From Spirochaetota bacterium (GTDB taxonomy: Bacteria > Spirochaetota > Spirochaetia > SZUA-6): 52,110 nt of DNA. Positions 27,643 through 36,238 of the stretch are shown one piece after another. The notes beneath the pieces were generated by a model. That model worked only from the letters and a program-made list of their open reading frames with translations, did no database searches and was not told the origin of the DNA. A program made the position numbers and the translations under genes. The number at the start of each line of letters is the position of its first letter. Within the stretch, counting starts at the first letter, position 1. The DNA is taken from contig JAADHF010000040.1 in NCBI GenBank assembly GCA_013151965.1, forward strand, positions 1 to 52,110, given 5' to 3'.

Positions 27643-29331
27643 TTATTTGACAATGGGGTAGGTTCCGTACTTTATGCAAGCTTTAAGCATTCTATCCATA
27701 TTTTCATAAGGCATGTCTCTTGGAATTTCACAACCGCCGGATAATAAAAACCCTCCGCCTTCAGCAGCAGCTTCGATAGCTCTTCGGCATGCTTCTTCGA
27801 CCTTTTCCGGGGTCCCCATATCAAGAATACGGTTACAGTCAAGATTACCCATAAGAGTAATCTTATCACCAACAAGCTTCTTAGCCCATTTAAGGCCAAC
27901 CTGGTAATCAAACTGTATTAATCCCCATGCATTTACTAAAGGTGCAAACTTTAAACATTGGGGAACATAACCACAACTATGAATTAAAACTTTAACGCCA
28001 AGTTCATCATTTATCCGTTTATAAAGCTTCTGCTCATAAGGCAGGACAAATTCCTCGAAAGCTTCCGGCGATAGAAAATAAGATACCGATGCACCGCTGC
28101 CTATAATATCGGCGCCATTGTCAACAAAAACCTTTGCACACTGAAAAGCATATTCACTGTACCACTCCAGGATTTCATTCATAAGCGGTTTAGCTTGATG
28201 AAGAAGAAACATTGCCTGCGGATCTGCTCCCATAAGCAGCATAGCTCCCTGAAAGGGCCCCTCAGTCCATCCGATAATTGCAAGTTCGTCGCCTACCATT
28301 TCTTTCATATATTTTACACTTGAGAGGTACTCTCCAAGACGCCCAACCCCGACATATGCAGAAGGATCCTTTAGCTTTTTAAAATCTTCAACGGCATTAT
28401 CCCACCTGATAGCTGCACTGATAACCCTGGGAACATCGTCATCGGGAATAATTGACTGTGCTCCTACCGGTTCGCCAAAAACTGCCGTATCACAGGAAGC
28501 AATAACAGCATCCCAGCCAAATCTTCTAGCCGTACTTACCTCAGCCTCAGCCAGTGATTTTCCTTTGCTTACATATTCACTAAACGGAATACCATATTGT
28601 TTCGCACAAAATGTCATAGCAAACGGAACAAGCGGCACTCTGTCAGGCTCCTTTAAATCTATGGCAGTCATAACACGCTCTCTGCCTGTCATCTTCTTTT
28701 TATCTGCCTCTATGAATTTATCTATGGTGTCAACGATCTCTAATGCGTTAGTGCAGTATGCATCGGCTCCTATACGTGCTGCAACCGACTTGTTGGCTGC
28801 CGGACCGGAGATAATAGTTTTTATTTTATGCCTTATGCCCGACTTCTTAAGATCCTCTTCCAATTCCTCCAGCATGTGGATGCGGTAACTGAGATAGAGT
28901 CCTATTGCCACTATATCCGCACCGACTTCTTTGGCCTTTTTAGCTATTACATGAGGCCCGACATCCGATCCGGCATTATACACTTCATAACCCCTTGCTG
29001 ATAATACTGCCGTAACAATATCGGGGCCTATAGTCCAGGGACCATCGGGGACGCCGATAACTACCCTGCCTTTAGGCTTTTTTGTTTTTTTTACGGCACT
29101 ATGAATTACCATAGTCCCATATTTAAAAGCTGCAGCCGACAGGAATATTTTATCAAGATACATCCCCTTTTTCCCAAAAATACTTGCCACCTCACACATA
29201 CTATTTGCAAGAACACCTGTTATTGTCTGAGGTGTTTCACCTGCTTCCAGAGCATTCTTACATAAAGACCCGATATTCTCATAACCGCCTTCTAAAACAG
29301 CATTTTTTATTTCTCCAATAATTTTATTCAT
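27643..29331 (-). CDS. Corrinoid-domain / UroD-type methyltransferase fusion
   Basis: 562 residues from the ATG at 29331; an in-frame start at 29529 would add 66 unlikely residues. Residues 1-85 form a helical cap like that of corrinoid proteins, 86-210 a Rossmann-type B12 fold (VVIGVPDGPWTIGPDIV ... ADIVAIGLYLSYRIHML ... IISGPAANKSVAARIGAD), and 217-562 a uroporphyrinogen-decarboxylase-like methyltransferase (MTGRERVMTAIDLKEPDRVP). In the last part HSC (LIHSCGYV) and Cys in SGGCEIPRDMP fit the zinc site of MtaA/MtbA-type methyltransferases, so a thiol acceptor such as coenzyme M or tetrahydrofolate-linked chemistry is possible. The usual DxHxxG of cobalamin domains aligns with GPWTIG: His is replaced by Trp99. 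Corrinoid protein and methyltransferase are usually separate; here they are fused. Probably co-transcribed with the symporter and glycosidase-like genes. Confidence 0.82.
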   Translation of the reverse strand: MNKIIGEIKNAVLEGGYENIGSLCKNALEAGETPQTITGVLANSMCEVASIFGKKGMYLDKIFLSAAAFKYGTMVIHSAVKKTKKPKGRVVIGVPDGPWTIGPDIVTAVLSARGYEVYNAGSDVGPHVIAKKAKEVGADIVAIGLYLSYRIHMLEELEEDLKKSGIRHKIKTIISGPAANKSVAARIGADAYCTNALEIVDTIDKFIEADKKKMTGRERVMTAIDLKEPDRVPLVPFAMTFCAKQYGIPFSEYVSKGKSLAEAEVSTARRFGWDAVIASCDTAVFGEPVGAQSIIPDDDVPRVISAAIRWDNAVEDFKKLKDPSAYVGVGRLGEYLSSVKYMKEMVGDELAIIGWTEGPFQGAMLLMGADPQAMFLLHQAKPLMNEILEWYSEYAFQCAKVFVDNGADIIGSGASVSYFLSPEAFEEFVLPYEQKLYKRINDELGVKVLIHSCGYVPQCLKFAPLVNAWGLIQFDYQVGLKWAKKLVGDKITLMGNLDCNRILDMGTPEKVEEACRRAIEAAAEGGGFLLSGGCEIPRDMPYENMDRMLKACIKYGTYPIVK

Positions 29332-29621
29332 TTCCCTGCCTCTTATTTTGATGATAGGAGCAGTTATATGTGCTGTCAAGGCAACAAATCCTAAACCAGG
29401 TATTCCTAAGATTACCGGACGCATTTTAAAGTTTAGGATGGAATCCGCCTCTTTGGGCTTGTTCTTCGATAAATGCGCATCCGAATACGAATGCGGGGAA
29501 GATATGCTTTTGATAGTTGTCAATTCCATCGGAGTGTGTAAATATACGGATATACCGGATTAAGCAGCCCAAATGATTATTCCCCTGCTTAAACGGATCA
29601 GATCAGTGCGGAGAAGTAAAT

Positions 29622-30146
29622 ATGTCCGAAGGAAATATGATTCCTCTTTATGAAAAATGTCCCGAATTTGGTAAGAAAATGATAGGATTCGGTTTAAAGG
29701 ATGAAGAAGGCTTGCCGGATGGAGATTATGTTTTAATGGAGTTCTTCTGTGATAACCCTGGCTGTGACTGCCGGAACGTCTATATATACATCATGACAGC
29801 GCCTCCGGAACTTAAAAAAGTTGCCGGCATTAATTATGGCTGGGAAAGCATAGAATATTATGAAAGAATCTTTCCTTCTAAAGATGGAGCACGTATGGCT
29901 CATGGAATCCATCTGCTGGACGGGGAACAATCGGAATTGGCGGATGCATTCTTAGAACTGTTTAAGAAGATGGCAAAGAAAGCGTACTTTCGTGAGGAGA
30001 TAAAGAAGCACTATAAGCTTTTTAAAGCTGCTCTCGGAAAGAAAGAGGATGGGGAAGAAAAAGCCTCACAAGGAAAGAAGACCGGCAGGAATGATCCCTG
30101 TCCCTGTGGCAGCGGGAAGAAATATAAAAAGTGTTGCGGCAGGTAA
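29622..30146 (+). CDS. SEC-C motif protein
   Basis: 174 residues. The C-terminus [20 protein letters not shown] is a perfect SEC-C zinc-binding motif, as at the end of SecA and in many small adaptor proteins. The N-terminal 130 residues contain another Cys cluster ([17 protein letters not shown]) followed by a mixed alpha/beta region; this pairing is seen in a family of small proteins of unknown function. A Lys/Glu/Gly linker joins the two parts. GGAGAAG precedes the ATG by 5 nt. Single-gene unit, divergent from the corrinoid methyltransferase gene. Confidence 0.85.
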   Translation: MSEGNMIPLYEKCPEFGKKMIGFGLKDEEGLPDGDYVLMEFFCDNPGCDCRNVYIYIMTAPPELKKVAGINYGWESIEYYERIFPSKDGARMAHGIHLLDGEQSELADAFLELFKKMAKKAYFREEIKKHYKLFKAALGKKEDGEEKASQGKKTGRNDPCPCGSGKKYKKCCGR

Positions 30147-30283
30147 AGTTAAGAAAATTACTCCCGTAGATTTTCGAAGAGCGGCAATCCGGCTTTAGAG
30201 GAGGTGTATTTAACCTATTACGCAGCAATCAGCTGCAAAGTCTGGTGAAGCGCTTTGATACTTCGAAATATTTACTCTCATTC

Positions 30284-30562
30284 TTAATATGCATTTTCTC
30301 CTGTACTTATTGAAATTATATTTACTATTTTTTCATTATCTTAAATTTCGTAGAATAATCTAAAATTGCCAATTCGATATCTCCATGTTTCAGGAGTATA
30401 ATTCTTTAATTCTTTTATATTTTTACCATAATATGGCTGTATTCTTAATTGCAGATATATTTTTACTAATAATATTTTCTTAATCAGAGTTTTATTTTCT
30501 CCTCTATTTTTTTCTATATTTCTTAAAAAATTATCAGTCTCAAATATTTTGTATTTATTCAA
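30284..30562 (-). pseudogene. RelE/ParE-type toxin with an in-frame stop
   Basis: The frame starts at TTG 30562 with AAGGG about 8 nt upstream and encodes a RelE-fold toxin: FLRNIEKNRGENKTLIKKIL, QPYYGKNIKELKNY, TWRYRIGNFRLFYEI. It meets TAA at 30343-30341 after 73 codons. Without any frame change the sequence then continues DNEKIVNIISISTGENAY to a second stop at 30284, which is exactly the expected last beta strand and (H/S)xxxAY end of the family. So a single nonsense change, for example GAA or AAA to TAA, has cut off the C-terminal strand. The product is probably inactive as an mRNA interferase. The antitoxin gene lies 27 nt upstream. Confidence 0.7.
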
Positions 30563-30589
30563 ATAAATCGCCCTTTTCTATCAGCTGCA

Positions 30590-30814
30590 TCAAGCACTTC
30601 CTTTTTCAAGGAATCTCATTAGATTTTCATTATATAAGATATTTTCCATCTCAAAATCATCAACATAATCAATTTCTTCGATATATCTTAAGGTGGCTGT
30701 TTCAATATAATTTGATAATGGACGATTATCAGCCTGGGCATGCTGTTTAATAATATCATATGTAACATCGTCTAAACGTAAAGTTACTGTAAACATGAAT
30801 TGTTCATTAGTCAC
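30590..30814 (-). CDS. Ribbon-helix-helix antitoxin (CopG/RelB-like)
   Basis: 74 residues from GTG 30814, or 68 from the ATG at 30796 that directly begins the fold. FTVTLRLDDVTYDIIKQHAQ and NRPLSNYIETATLRYIEEI form a ribbon-helix-helix DNA-binding domain; the acidic tail (DYVDDFEMENILYNENLMRFLE) would bind the toxin. The toxin gene follows after 27 nt, the normal antitoxin-first order. Such proteins repress their own promoter. With the toxin truncated, the antitoxin may survive as a free repressor. Confidence 0.8.
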   Translation of the reverse strand: MTNEQFMFTVTLRLDDVTYDIIKQHAQADNRPLSNYIETATLRYIEEIDYVDDFEMENILYNENLMRFLEKGSA

Positions 30815-30856
30815 AGGGCCGGACCTTATAGCGCTAAGATAAATCGACCCGCATGT

Positions 30857-31468
30857 TTACTGCGAACAGGAACGCTGCCAGTCAAATTCCATTTGCCGTG
30901 CTGTTCTGACAGCCAGCTTTTCGCCTTCCAGGCGTTCAACAAGGTGGAGGCTCATATCTATACCGGCAGTGATGCCTGCCGAAGTAACTACCCGGCCTGT
31001 GTCTACCCATCGTATTCCGGTCAGAATCTGGATATCGGGAAACATGGCGCGCAAATCGGAAATATCTTCCCAATGCGTCGTAGCACTCCTGCCACGCAGA
31101 AGCCCGGCTTTACCCAGGAGAAATGCACCCGTACAAACAGAAGCCGTAATCATCGATGCATTTGCGGTTCTCATAATCCAGTCGATAACTGTTTCATGCT
31201 GCAACTCAGCAGTGACGATACCGCCGGGAATTATGAGTATATCTATGGCAGGATGGTTAGTAATGTCAAAATGCGGCTGCACGGCCAAACCTCCACGGGC
31301 TTTAACTGTCCGCATACTCTCAGCTACAGTAAATACCTCGAAGGATTTTGGAGCGTCAGGCTGTAAAATAGACTTTACACGCAGCGCCGTTGAAAACACT
31401 TCAAAGGGTCCGGCGAAATCGAGAACTTCAACGTTATCGAAAAGATAGATGCCAACCGTGCAGGGCAA
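30857..31468 (-). CDS. DJ-1/PfpI-family protein
   Basis: 203 residues, complete fold. GIYLFDNVEVLDFAGPFEVF is the typical first strand and helix with the conserved Glu; ILIIPGG and ITASVCTGAFLLGKAGLLRG form the nucleophile elbow with Cys112; TTHWEDISDL follows. This variant is close to isonitrile hydratase InhA and to the N-terminal half of GlxA-type AraC regulators, but no AraC domain is present. Substrate unknown. The start is TTG 31468 with GGAG 9 nt upstream. The gene is richer in G+C than its surroundings and lies between the toxin-antitoxin pair and tRNA-Pro. Confidence 0.85.
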   Translation of the reverse strand: MPCTVGIYLFDNVEVLDFAGPFEVFSTALRVKSILQPDAPKSFEVFTVAESMRTVKARGGLAVQPHFDITNHPAIDILIIPGGIVTAELQHETVIDWIMRTANASMITASVCTGAFLLGKAGLLRGRSATTHWEDISDLRAMFPDIQILTGIRWVDTGRVVTSAGITAGIDMSLHLVERLEGEKLAVRTARQMEFDWQRSCSQ

Positions 31469-31654
31469 GACAGCTTACTCCTTATCGTCGGTGCGGACTA
31501 AAACGGCAAGTAAAAAACGGCTCAACGAGGCTCACCTGCAGTTTGTCATATTTATCACGGAACCGGATATAATAGATATACTGCTCTTTCTCTTTTGCTG
31601 ACCTTCGATATAAAGTAAATGGTTCATGTATTTCAGCACCATATAAACAATTAT

Positions 31655-31728
31655 TCGGGCTGGGCGGATTTGAACCGCCGACCCCACGCCCCCCAGACGT
31701 GTACGCTAACCAACTGCGCTACAGCCCG
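31655..31728 (-). tRNA. tRNA-Pro (anticodon GGG)
   Basis: Read on the minus strand the cloverleaf closes fully: acceptor CGGGCTG/CAGCCCG, D arm GCGC/GCGT, anticodon stem CACGT/GCGTG with loop CTGGGGG (anticodon GGG at loop positions 3-5), T stem GGCGG/CCGCC with loop TTCAAAT. Discriminator base A at 31655; CCA is not encoded. The 3' end faces the DJ-1 gene. Confidence 0.93.
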
Positions 31729-31819
31729 TAAACGGCAGATACACTTCTCCGGGCAAAACCCCGTGCTGTCTGTCCTGCTGTTAAACAGGAACAATATGTA
31801 CCACACATACTGCCTGTTG

Positions 31820-32269
31820 TCAATTATCAATCCGCCGCATAAATTCAGGAAATTCGTATTTAATCATCCCGTCATCAGTAACACGCATCGAAGCATAACC
31901 CTTGCCTGCCAGTTTATCCAGAATCTTTTCAGCCTTTTCTACGGTCAGTTCGGTATCGATTGCAGCCATCGCAGGAGTTACTATCCCGTTCTCCCTTCTG
32001 GCGAGCTTTAATATTTCCTTTTCAGCAATGGCCTCCGCATTCCGGCCCTGGCTGCTGTTTCCCCATCTGTTCCGTATAAGACGCTGCAGTCCCTTTGCTG
32101 CCGGCAGAACACCTGCAAACATGACAGGGAACACCCAGAACCATTGTTTTGTAGAAAACCACACAATACCGAAGGCAACTGTAAATACTAACCCGGAAAT
32201 TAACGAAGCCTCTGCGGATTTCTTATGATGTTTATGAGAATGATTGTCCCGGCCGCTGTTATCTTCCAT
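31820..32269 (-). CDS. Two-TM protein with winged-helix-like C-terminus
   Basis: 149 residues. A His/Lys-rich N-terminus (HSHKHHKK) precedes two close hydrophobic segments (LISGLVFTVAFGIVWF; WVFPVMFAGVLPAAKGLQ). After a basic linker, residues 82-145 read as a small winged helix: EKEILKLARRENGIVTPAMAAIDTELTVEKAEKILDKLAGKGYASMRV. Similar DNA-binding or interaction domains occur at the end of small spirochaetal and actinobacterial membrane proteins. Function unknown. Monocistronic, between tRNA-Pro and the arginine operon. Confidence 0.75.
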   Translation of the reverse strand: MEDNSGRDNHSHKHHKKSAEASLISGLVFTVAFGIVWFSTKQWFWVFPVMFAGVLPAAKGLQRLIRNRWGNSSQGRNAEAIAEKEILKLARRENGIVTPAMAAIDTELTVEKAEKILDKLAGKGYASMRVTDDGMIKYEFPEFMRRIDN

Positions 32270-32371
32270 ATAGCTATTAATAAATCAATTTTAAGGAATA
32301 AAGTCAATTTAATTTTTTATTAATACTGTTATTGCTTCTTTCCCTCCGGAAATATCCCCTGCAGTTTCATG

Positions 32372-32869
32372 CTAATCCTGTAAAATTATATGCAGTGCAT
32401 TCTCGTCACATTCTTCCAATTTCGGACAATCAAGACATATCCGCCAGACCCTTTTCGGGAAATTATCCTTTGCCGTCAGTGTAAACCCTAAGTTTTTAAA
32501 GAATTCAGTTTGATACGTCAGGGTAATTATCTCCGGCAGCTTAAACTCCTCTGCTATCTTGATAAGTTCACCGACAATCATCCCCCCGACTCCCAGCCCC
32601 TGGTAATCATCATCTACCGCCAGGGCCATTACTTCGCCGAGATCGGTCCATACCAGACCGAGAGCACCGCATCCGACTATCTTTCCCTCCGCATTCTCCG
32701 CAACAAGAAAATTACCTAACATTTCAAGAATTTTGTACCGGTCCCTATGCAGCATAAGCCCGCGGTCTGCCATCCTCTTGTTCAAATTAAAAATTGCATC
32801 CACATCTTTCACGGTGGGTTTGCGAATTCTAATGCCGGATTCTCCGGATTTCACATGTGTACCCTGCAT
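32372..32869 (-). CDS. argA: N-acetylglutamate synthase, short GNAT form
   Basis: 165 residues, a single GNAT domain: IRIRKPTVKDVDAIFNL at the start, VGCGALGLVWTDLGEVMALAVDDDYQGLGVGGMI with the acetyl-CoA binding GxGxG loop, and FFKNLGFTLT. The tail RVWRICLDCPKLEECDENAL with CP-x4-CDE is characteristic of the short ArgA enzymes first known from Mycobacterium, which acetylate glutamate without an amino-acid-kinase domain. It is the last gene of the minus-strand arginine operon, 21 nt after argG, which supports the role as first enzyme of the pathway. No argJ was seen, consistent with a dedicated synthase. Confidence 0.85.
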   Translation of the reverse strand: MQGTHVKSGESGIRIRKPTVKDVDAIFNLNKRMADRGLMLHRDRYKILEMLGNFLVAENAEGKIVGCGALGLVWTDLGEVMALAVDDDYQGLGVGGMIVGELIKIAEEFKLPEIITLTYQTEFFKNLGFTLTAKDNFPKRVWRICLDCPKLEECDENALHIILQD

Positions 32870-32890
32870 TCTTATAACTTTAATAAGTTA

Positions 32891-34159
32891 TTACTTCTCG
32901 TGGAAACTTGCCATTTCCTTAATAGAAGGGGCCTGTCCGGTGTCCTTTTGAACACCTCTATGAACCATAGCTGTAACTCCCGTTGATAATCCGTAAAGAT
33001 TTATAAATCCTTCTGCGTCGCTGTGGTTGTAGCTTGTCGCTCCGAAAGAAGCAAGTTCTTTAAAATAAAGAGAATACGGAGATTTTCTGCCCGAAATTAT
33101 GATATTCCCCTTATACAGAGAAAGCTTTACACTTCCCGTTACATATTCGGATATTTTTTCCATAAAAGCATCGATCGATTCCCGCAGGGTAGTAAACCAT
33201 TTTCCTCCGTAAACAAGTTCCGCATAACGCTGAGCCATAAGCTCTTTAAAGTGCAGTGCGTCACTGTCCAGCGTAAGCATCTCCAGTTCACGAAGCGCTT
33301 TAAACAGAATAGTTCCTCCCGGTGTTTCGTACACCCCCCTGCTCTTCATTCCCACAAGCCTTGTCTCCACGACATCGCTTCTGCCTATCCCATTTTCCGC
33401 TCCCAGCCTGTTGAGCTTTTCTATGATCTTTAACGGCTCTAATTCTTCACCATCCACACCGGCAGGTATACCCTTTTTAAATTCCACGGTAATCTCTGTT
33501 TCCTTATCCGGGGCATCCTGGGGGGATACGGTTAACTGGAAAAGACTCCCTTCGGGGCGATTCCACGGATCCTCCAGGTCTCCTCCTTCATGGCTCATAT
33601 GCCAAAGATTAGCATCCCTGGAATAGATATTCTTCTTCGAAATATTTCCTAACGGAATATTGTGCTCTTCCGCATATTCGACGGCATCCTCCCTGGAGCT
33701 GATATCCCAGAGCCTCCACGGTGCTATGACTTTTAATTGAGGTGCAAGCGCCTTGTATGTCAGCTCGAAACGTACCTGGTCGTTGCCCTTTCCCGTGCAG
33801 CCGTGGGCAACAGCGTCCGCCTGTTCCTGCAGAGCGACCTCTACCTGTACCTTTGCCTGCAGGGGCCGTGCAATGGAAGTACCTAACAGATACTTCCCCT
33901 CGTATATCGCCCCGGATCTGATTAACGGGTAGAGATAGTCTTCTACGAATTCTTTTCGGATATCCTTAAGGTAGAGTTTGGATGCACCGGATGCAAGAGC
34001 CTTCTCTTCGAGCCCGTCGAGGTCATCGTTCTGCCCGACATTCGTACATACGGCAACAACCTCCGTGCCGGGATAGTTATCTTTAAGCCACGGTATAATG
34101 ATCGATGTATCCAGACCTCCCGAATATGCAAGTACTATTTTTTTTATTTCGCTGTTCAT
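32891..34159 (-). CDS. argG: Argininosuccinate synthase
   Basis: 422 residues, full length. The N-terminal P-loop LAYSGGLDTSIIIPWL is the signature of the N-type ATP pyrophosphatase; further conserved blocks are AHGCTGKGNDQVRFEL, SREDAVEYAEEHNIPL, YSRDANLWHMSHEGGDLEDP and RLVGMKSRGVYETPGG. It joins citrulline and aspartate using ATP. It lies 30 nt after argD. argH, which would use the product, and argF are not in the window. Confidence 0.97.
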   Translation of the reverse strand: MNSEIKKIVLAYSGGLDTSIIIPWLKDNYPGTEVVAVCTNVGQNDDLDGLEEKALASGASKLYLKDIRKEFVEDYLYPLIRSGAIYEGKYLLGTSIARPLQAKVQVEVALQEQADAVAHGCTGKGNDQVRFELTYKALAPQLKVIAPWRLWDISSREDAVEYAEEHNIPLGNISKKNIYSRDANLWHMSHEGGDLEDPWNRPEGSLFQLTVSPQDAPDKETEITVEFKKGIPAGVDGEELEPLKIIEKLNRLGAENGIGRSDVVETRLVGMKSRGVYETPGGTILFKALRELEMLTLDSDALHFKELMAQRYAELVYGGKWFTTLRESIDAFMEKISEYVTGSVKLSLYKGNIIISGRKSPYSLYFKELASFGATSYNHSDAEGFINLYGLSTGVTAMVHRGVQKDTGQAPSIKEMASFHEK

Positions 34160-34189
34160 CTTTTATCCCCCTTCCTAAATAATGATTAT

Positions 34190-35419
34190 TTAAAATATTT
34201 TCTTAAAAACGGATTCCAGTTTTTCCACTCCAAGGGCAAGTTCCTCCCTGCTGATAATTAAAGGAGGAGCGAAACGAAGGACATCGGTACCGGAGCGGAG
34301 AATAAGAAGACCCTCTTCTTCCCTTGCAGTACTCATTATTCTCTGTATATCATCCTGTACAGCTTTATCATCCTTACCTTTAGCCCTCCCTCTATACCGG
34401 ATTCCGGCAAGAAGTCCTTTCCCCTTTACACTGCCTAAAAAACCGTGCCTGCTCTTAAGATCCGAAAGCAGTTTATTTAAATAATCTCCCTTCTGTTTTA
34501 CCTCTTCTATAAAGTCCTTATCACTGAGGATATCCCAGATTTTCGAGGCAACGGCGGTCGTAACAGGTCCGCCTCCGAACGTTGTCCCGTGCTCTCCCAC
34601 ATGAATAAGATCATTTACCTTATCAGGGATTAATGTGGCGGAGAGAGGAAGTCCCCCTGCAAGCGGCTTGGCGAGAGTAATAATATCAGGCTGCAGACCT
34701 ACACCTTCCGATGCATAAAATGTCCCGGTCCGTGATAATCCGGTCTGTATCTCATCCGCTATTAACAGAATGTCATATTTTTTACATGTTTCATTTAAGG
34801 CCCGGGCAAAATCTTCCGTCATGGAATCCAGACCGCCTTCGCCCTGAACAACTTCCACTATAATACCCGCATAGGTACTATCCGCCAGTTCCAAAAGCTG
34901 TTCCGTATTATTGTACTCAGCAATGGTAACACCCGGCAGAAGCGGCATAAAGGGCTCCTGATATTTAGCCTTTGGGGTACACGAAAGTGCACCCAATGTT
35001 CTTCCGTGAAAACCATTGGAAAAGCACAGCAGTTTATGCGAATCCTTTCCCTTTACCCTGGATGAATAGAGACGTGCATATTTAATTGCAGTTTCATTCG
35101 CCTCGCTGCCGCTGTTGGAAAAATGAACCGCACTAAAATTCCAGCTCCGCACCATTTTAACCGCCAGCTGCAGAACAGGTTCCGTAGTGAAAAGATTCGA
35201 CGTGTGAGTAACAGATTTCATCTGTTTATACGCTATCTCCGCAAGATCAGCCCTTCCGTACCCCAGGGCATTAACTGCAATACCGCCTGTAAAGTCTAAG
35301 TATTTTTTCCCGCTTATATCCCGAAGCCAGACCCCTTTGCCGTCCTTAATTATAAGAAATTCGGATGCATAATTATTGGGAAGAGGCGGATTAGTAACCG
35401 TATTTTCCGTCCTGTTCAT
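34190..35419 (-). CDS. argD: Acetylornithine aminotransferase
   Basis: 409 residues, class-III PLP aminotransferase. Visible motifs: LDFTGGIAVNALGYGRAD, SNSGSEANETAIKYAR, CFSNGFHGRTLGALSCT, EVVQGEGG, LLIADEIQTGLSRTG and LAKPLAGGLPLSA with the PLP lysine Lys251. It converts N-acetylglutamate semialdehyde to N-acetylornithine. Position between argB and argG fixes the assignment against related ornithine or GABA aminotransferases. An internal Lys/Asp-rich insert (YRGRAKGKDDKAVQDD) is present near residue 355. Confidence 0.95.
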   Translation of the reverse strand: MNRTENTVTNPPLPNNYASEFLIIKDGKGVWLRDISGKKYLDFTGGIAVNALGYGRADLAEIAYKQMKSVTHTSNLFTTEPVLQLAVKMVRSWNFSAVHFSNSGSEANETAIKYARLYSSRVKGKDSHKLLCFSNGFHGRTLGALSCTPKAKYQEPFMPLLPGVTIAEYNNTEQLLELADSTYAGIIVEVVQGEGGLDSMTEDFARALNETCKKYDILLIADEIQTGLSRTGTFYASEGVGLQPDIITLAKPLAGGLPLSATLIPDKVNDLIHVGEHGTTFGGGPVTTAVASKIWDILSDKDFIEEVKQKGDYLNKLLSDLKSRHGFLGSVKGKGLLAGIRYRGRAKGKDDKAVQDDIQRIMSTAREEEGLLILRSGTDVLRFAPPLIISREELALGVEKLESVFKKIF

Positions 35420-35434
35420 TGTGTAGCCATCTCC

Positions 35435-36238
35435 TTACCTGTCTATGACAGTACCGGCATTACCCTCGATGAGCAATTTTAAATCCCCGGATTTTTTATA
35501 TTCACCTATAACTATTTTACCGACCCCTGCTCTTACTGTAACACCTGATGCTTCCACTTTCGGTATCATTCCGCCGGTAATAACTCCGGCTTTTATCTCC
35601 CGCTGGATTTCCTTCTCATTAATATGAGCGATAATCTTATCTCCCTTTAAGATTCCCGGAATATCGGAAATAAACACAAGGGTTTCGGGAATGAGTACTC
35701 TGGAAAGATGAAAAGCAACGGAATCCGCATTAATATTTAATCCTTCACCTTTAAGGTCGGTGGATACCGGGGAAATCACAGGTATATACCCTCCATCGAG
35801 CATAATCTCCAGAAGCCTGGGGTTTACCTTTACAACATTTCCGGTTCTTGTAGCCGTACCGGAAACTACGCCAATCGATTCGCCTATGAATATGCTGCCG
35901 TCAGCTCCGCTTAAACCCACGGCATCGATACCATGCGTTCGGAAAATTCTTACGATTCTCCTGTTTACCCTGCCTGCAAGGATCATTTCCACAGTATCCA
36001 TCTCTTCTGATGTGGTAATCCTTATTCCGCTGCGAAATACGGGTTTACGGCCCAGTAATTCACTGAACCGGCTTACTTCGTTTCCTCCGCCGTGAATAAG
36101 GAGAAAACGGTATTCCTTTTCCAGGGAACTAATCTCATCCGCAAGCAGCTCGAGATTACCTTTTTCCTCTGTGAATCTTCCGCCTATTTTTAAGACAATG
36201 ACTTCGCGTCTGTCGTTAAGTTTTTTATACTTCTCCAT
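35435..36238 (-). CDS. argB: Acetylglutamate kinase
   Basis: 267 residues, amino-acid-kinase fold: VIVLKIGGRF, LLIHGGGNEVSRFSE, GRVNRRIVRIF, GLSGADG, VNPRLLEIMLDGGYIPVISP, NINADSVAFHLSRVL, ISDIPGIL and GGMIPKVEA. It phosphorylates N-acetylglutamate. The protein starts 14 nt inside the end of argC (start 36238, argC stop at 36225), so the two are coupled. Next gene argD follows after 15 nt. Confidence 0.95.
   Translation of the reverse strand: MEKYKKLNDRREVIVLKIGGRFTEEKGNLELLADEISSLEKEYRFLLIHGGGNEVSRFSELLGRKPVFRSGIRITTSEEMDTVEMILAGRVNRRIVRIFRTHGIDAVGLSGADGSIFIGESIGVVSGTATRTGNVVKVNPRLLEIMLDGGYIPVISPVSTDLKGEGLNINADSVAFHLSRVLIPETLVFISDIPGILKGDKIIAHINEKEIQREIKAGVITGGMIPKVEASGVTVRAGVGKIVIGEYKKSGDLKLLIEGNAGTVIDR

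Noticed and set aside
31469-31654. Possible small genes between the DJ-1 gene and tRNA-Pro
   Set aside because: No frame with a ribosome site or recognisable sequence; probably only the DJ-1 promoter region.
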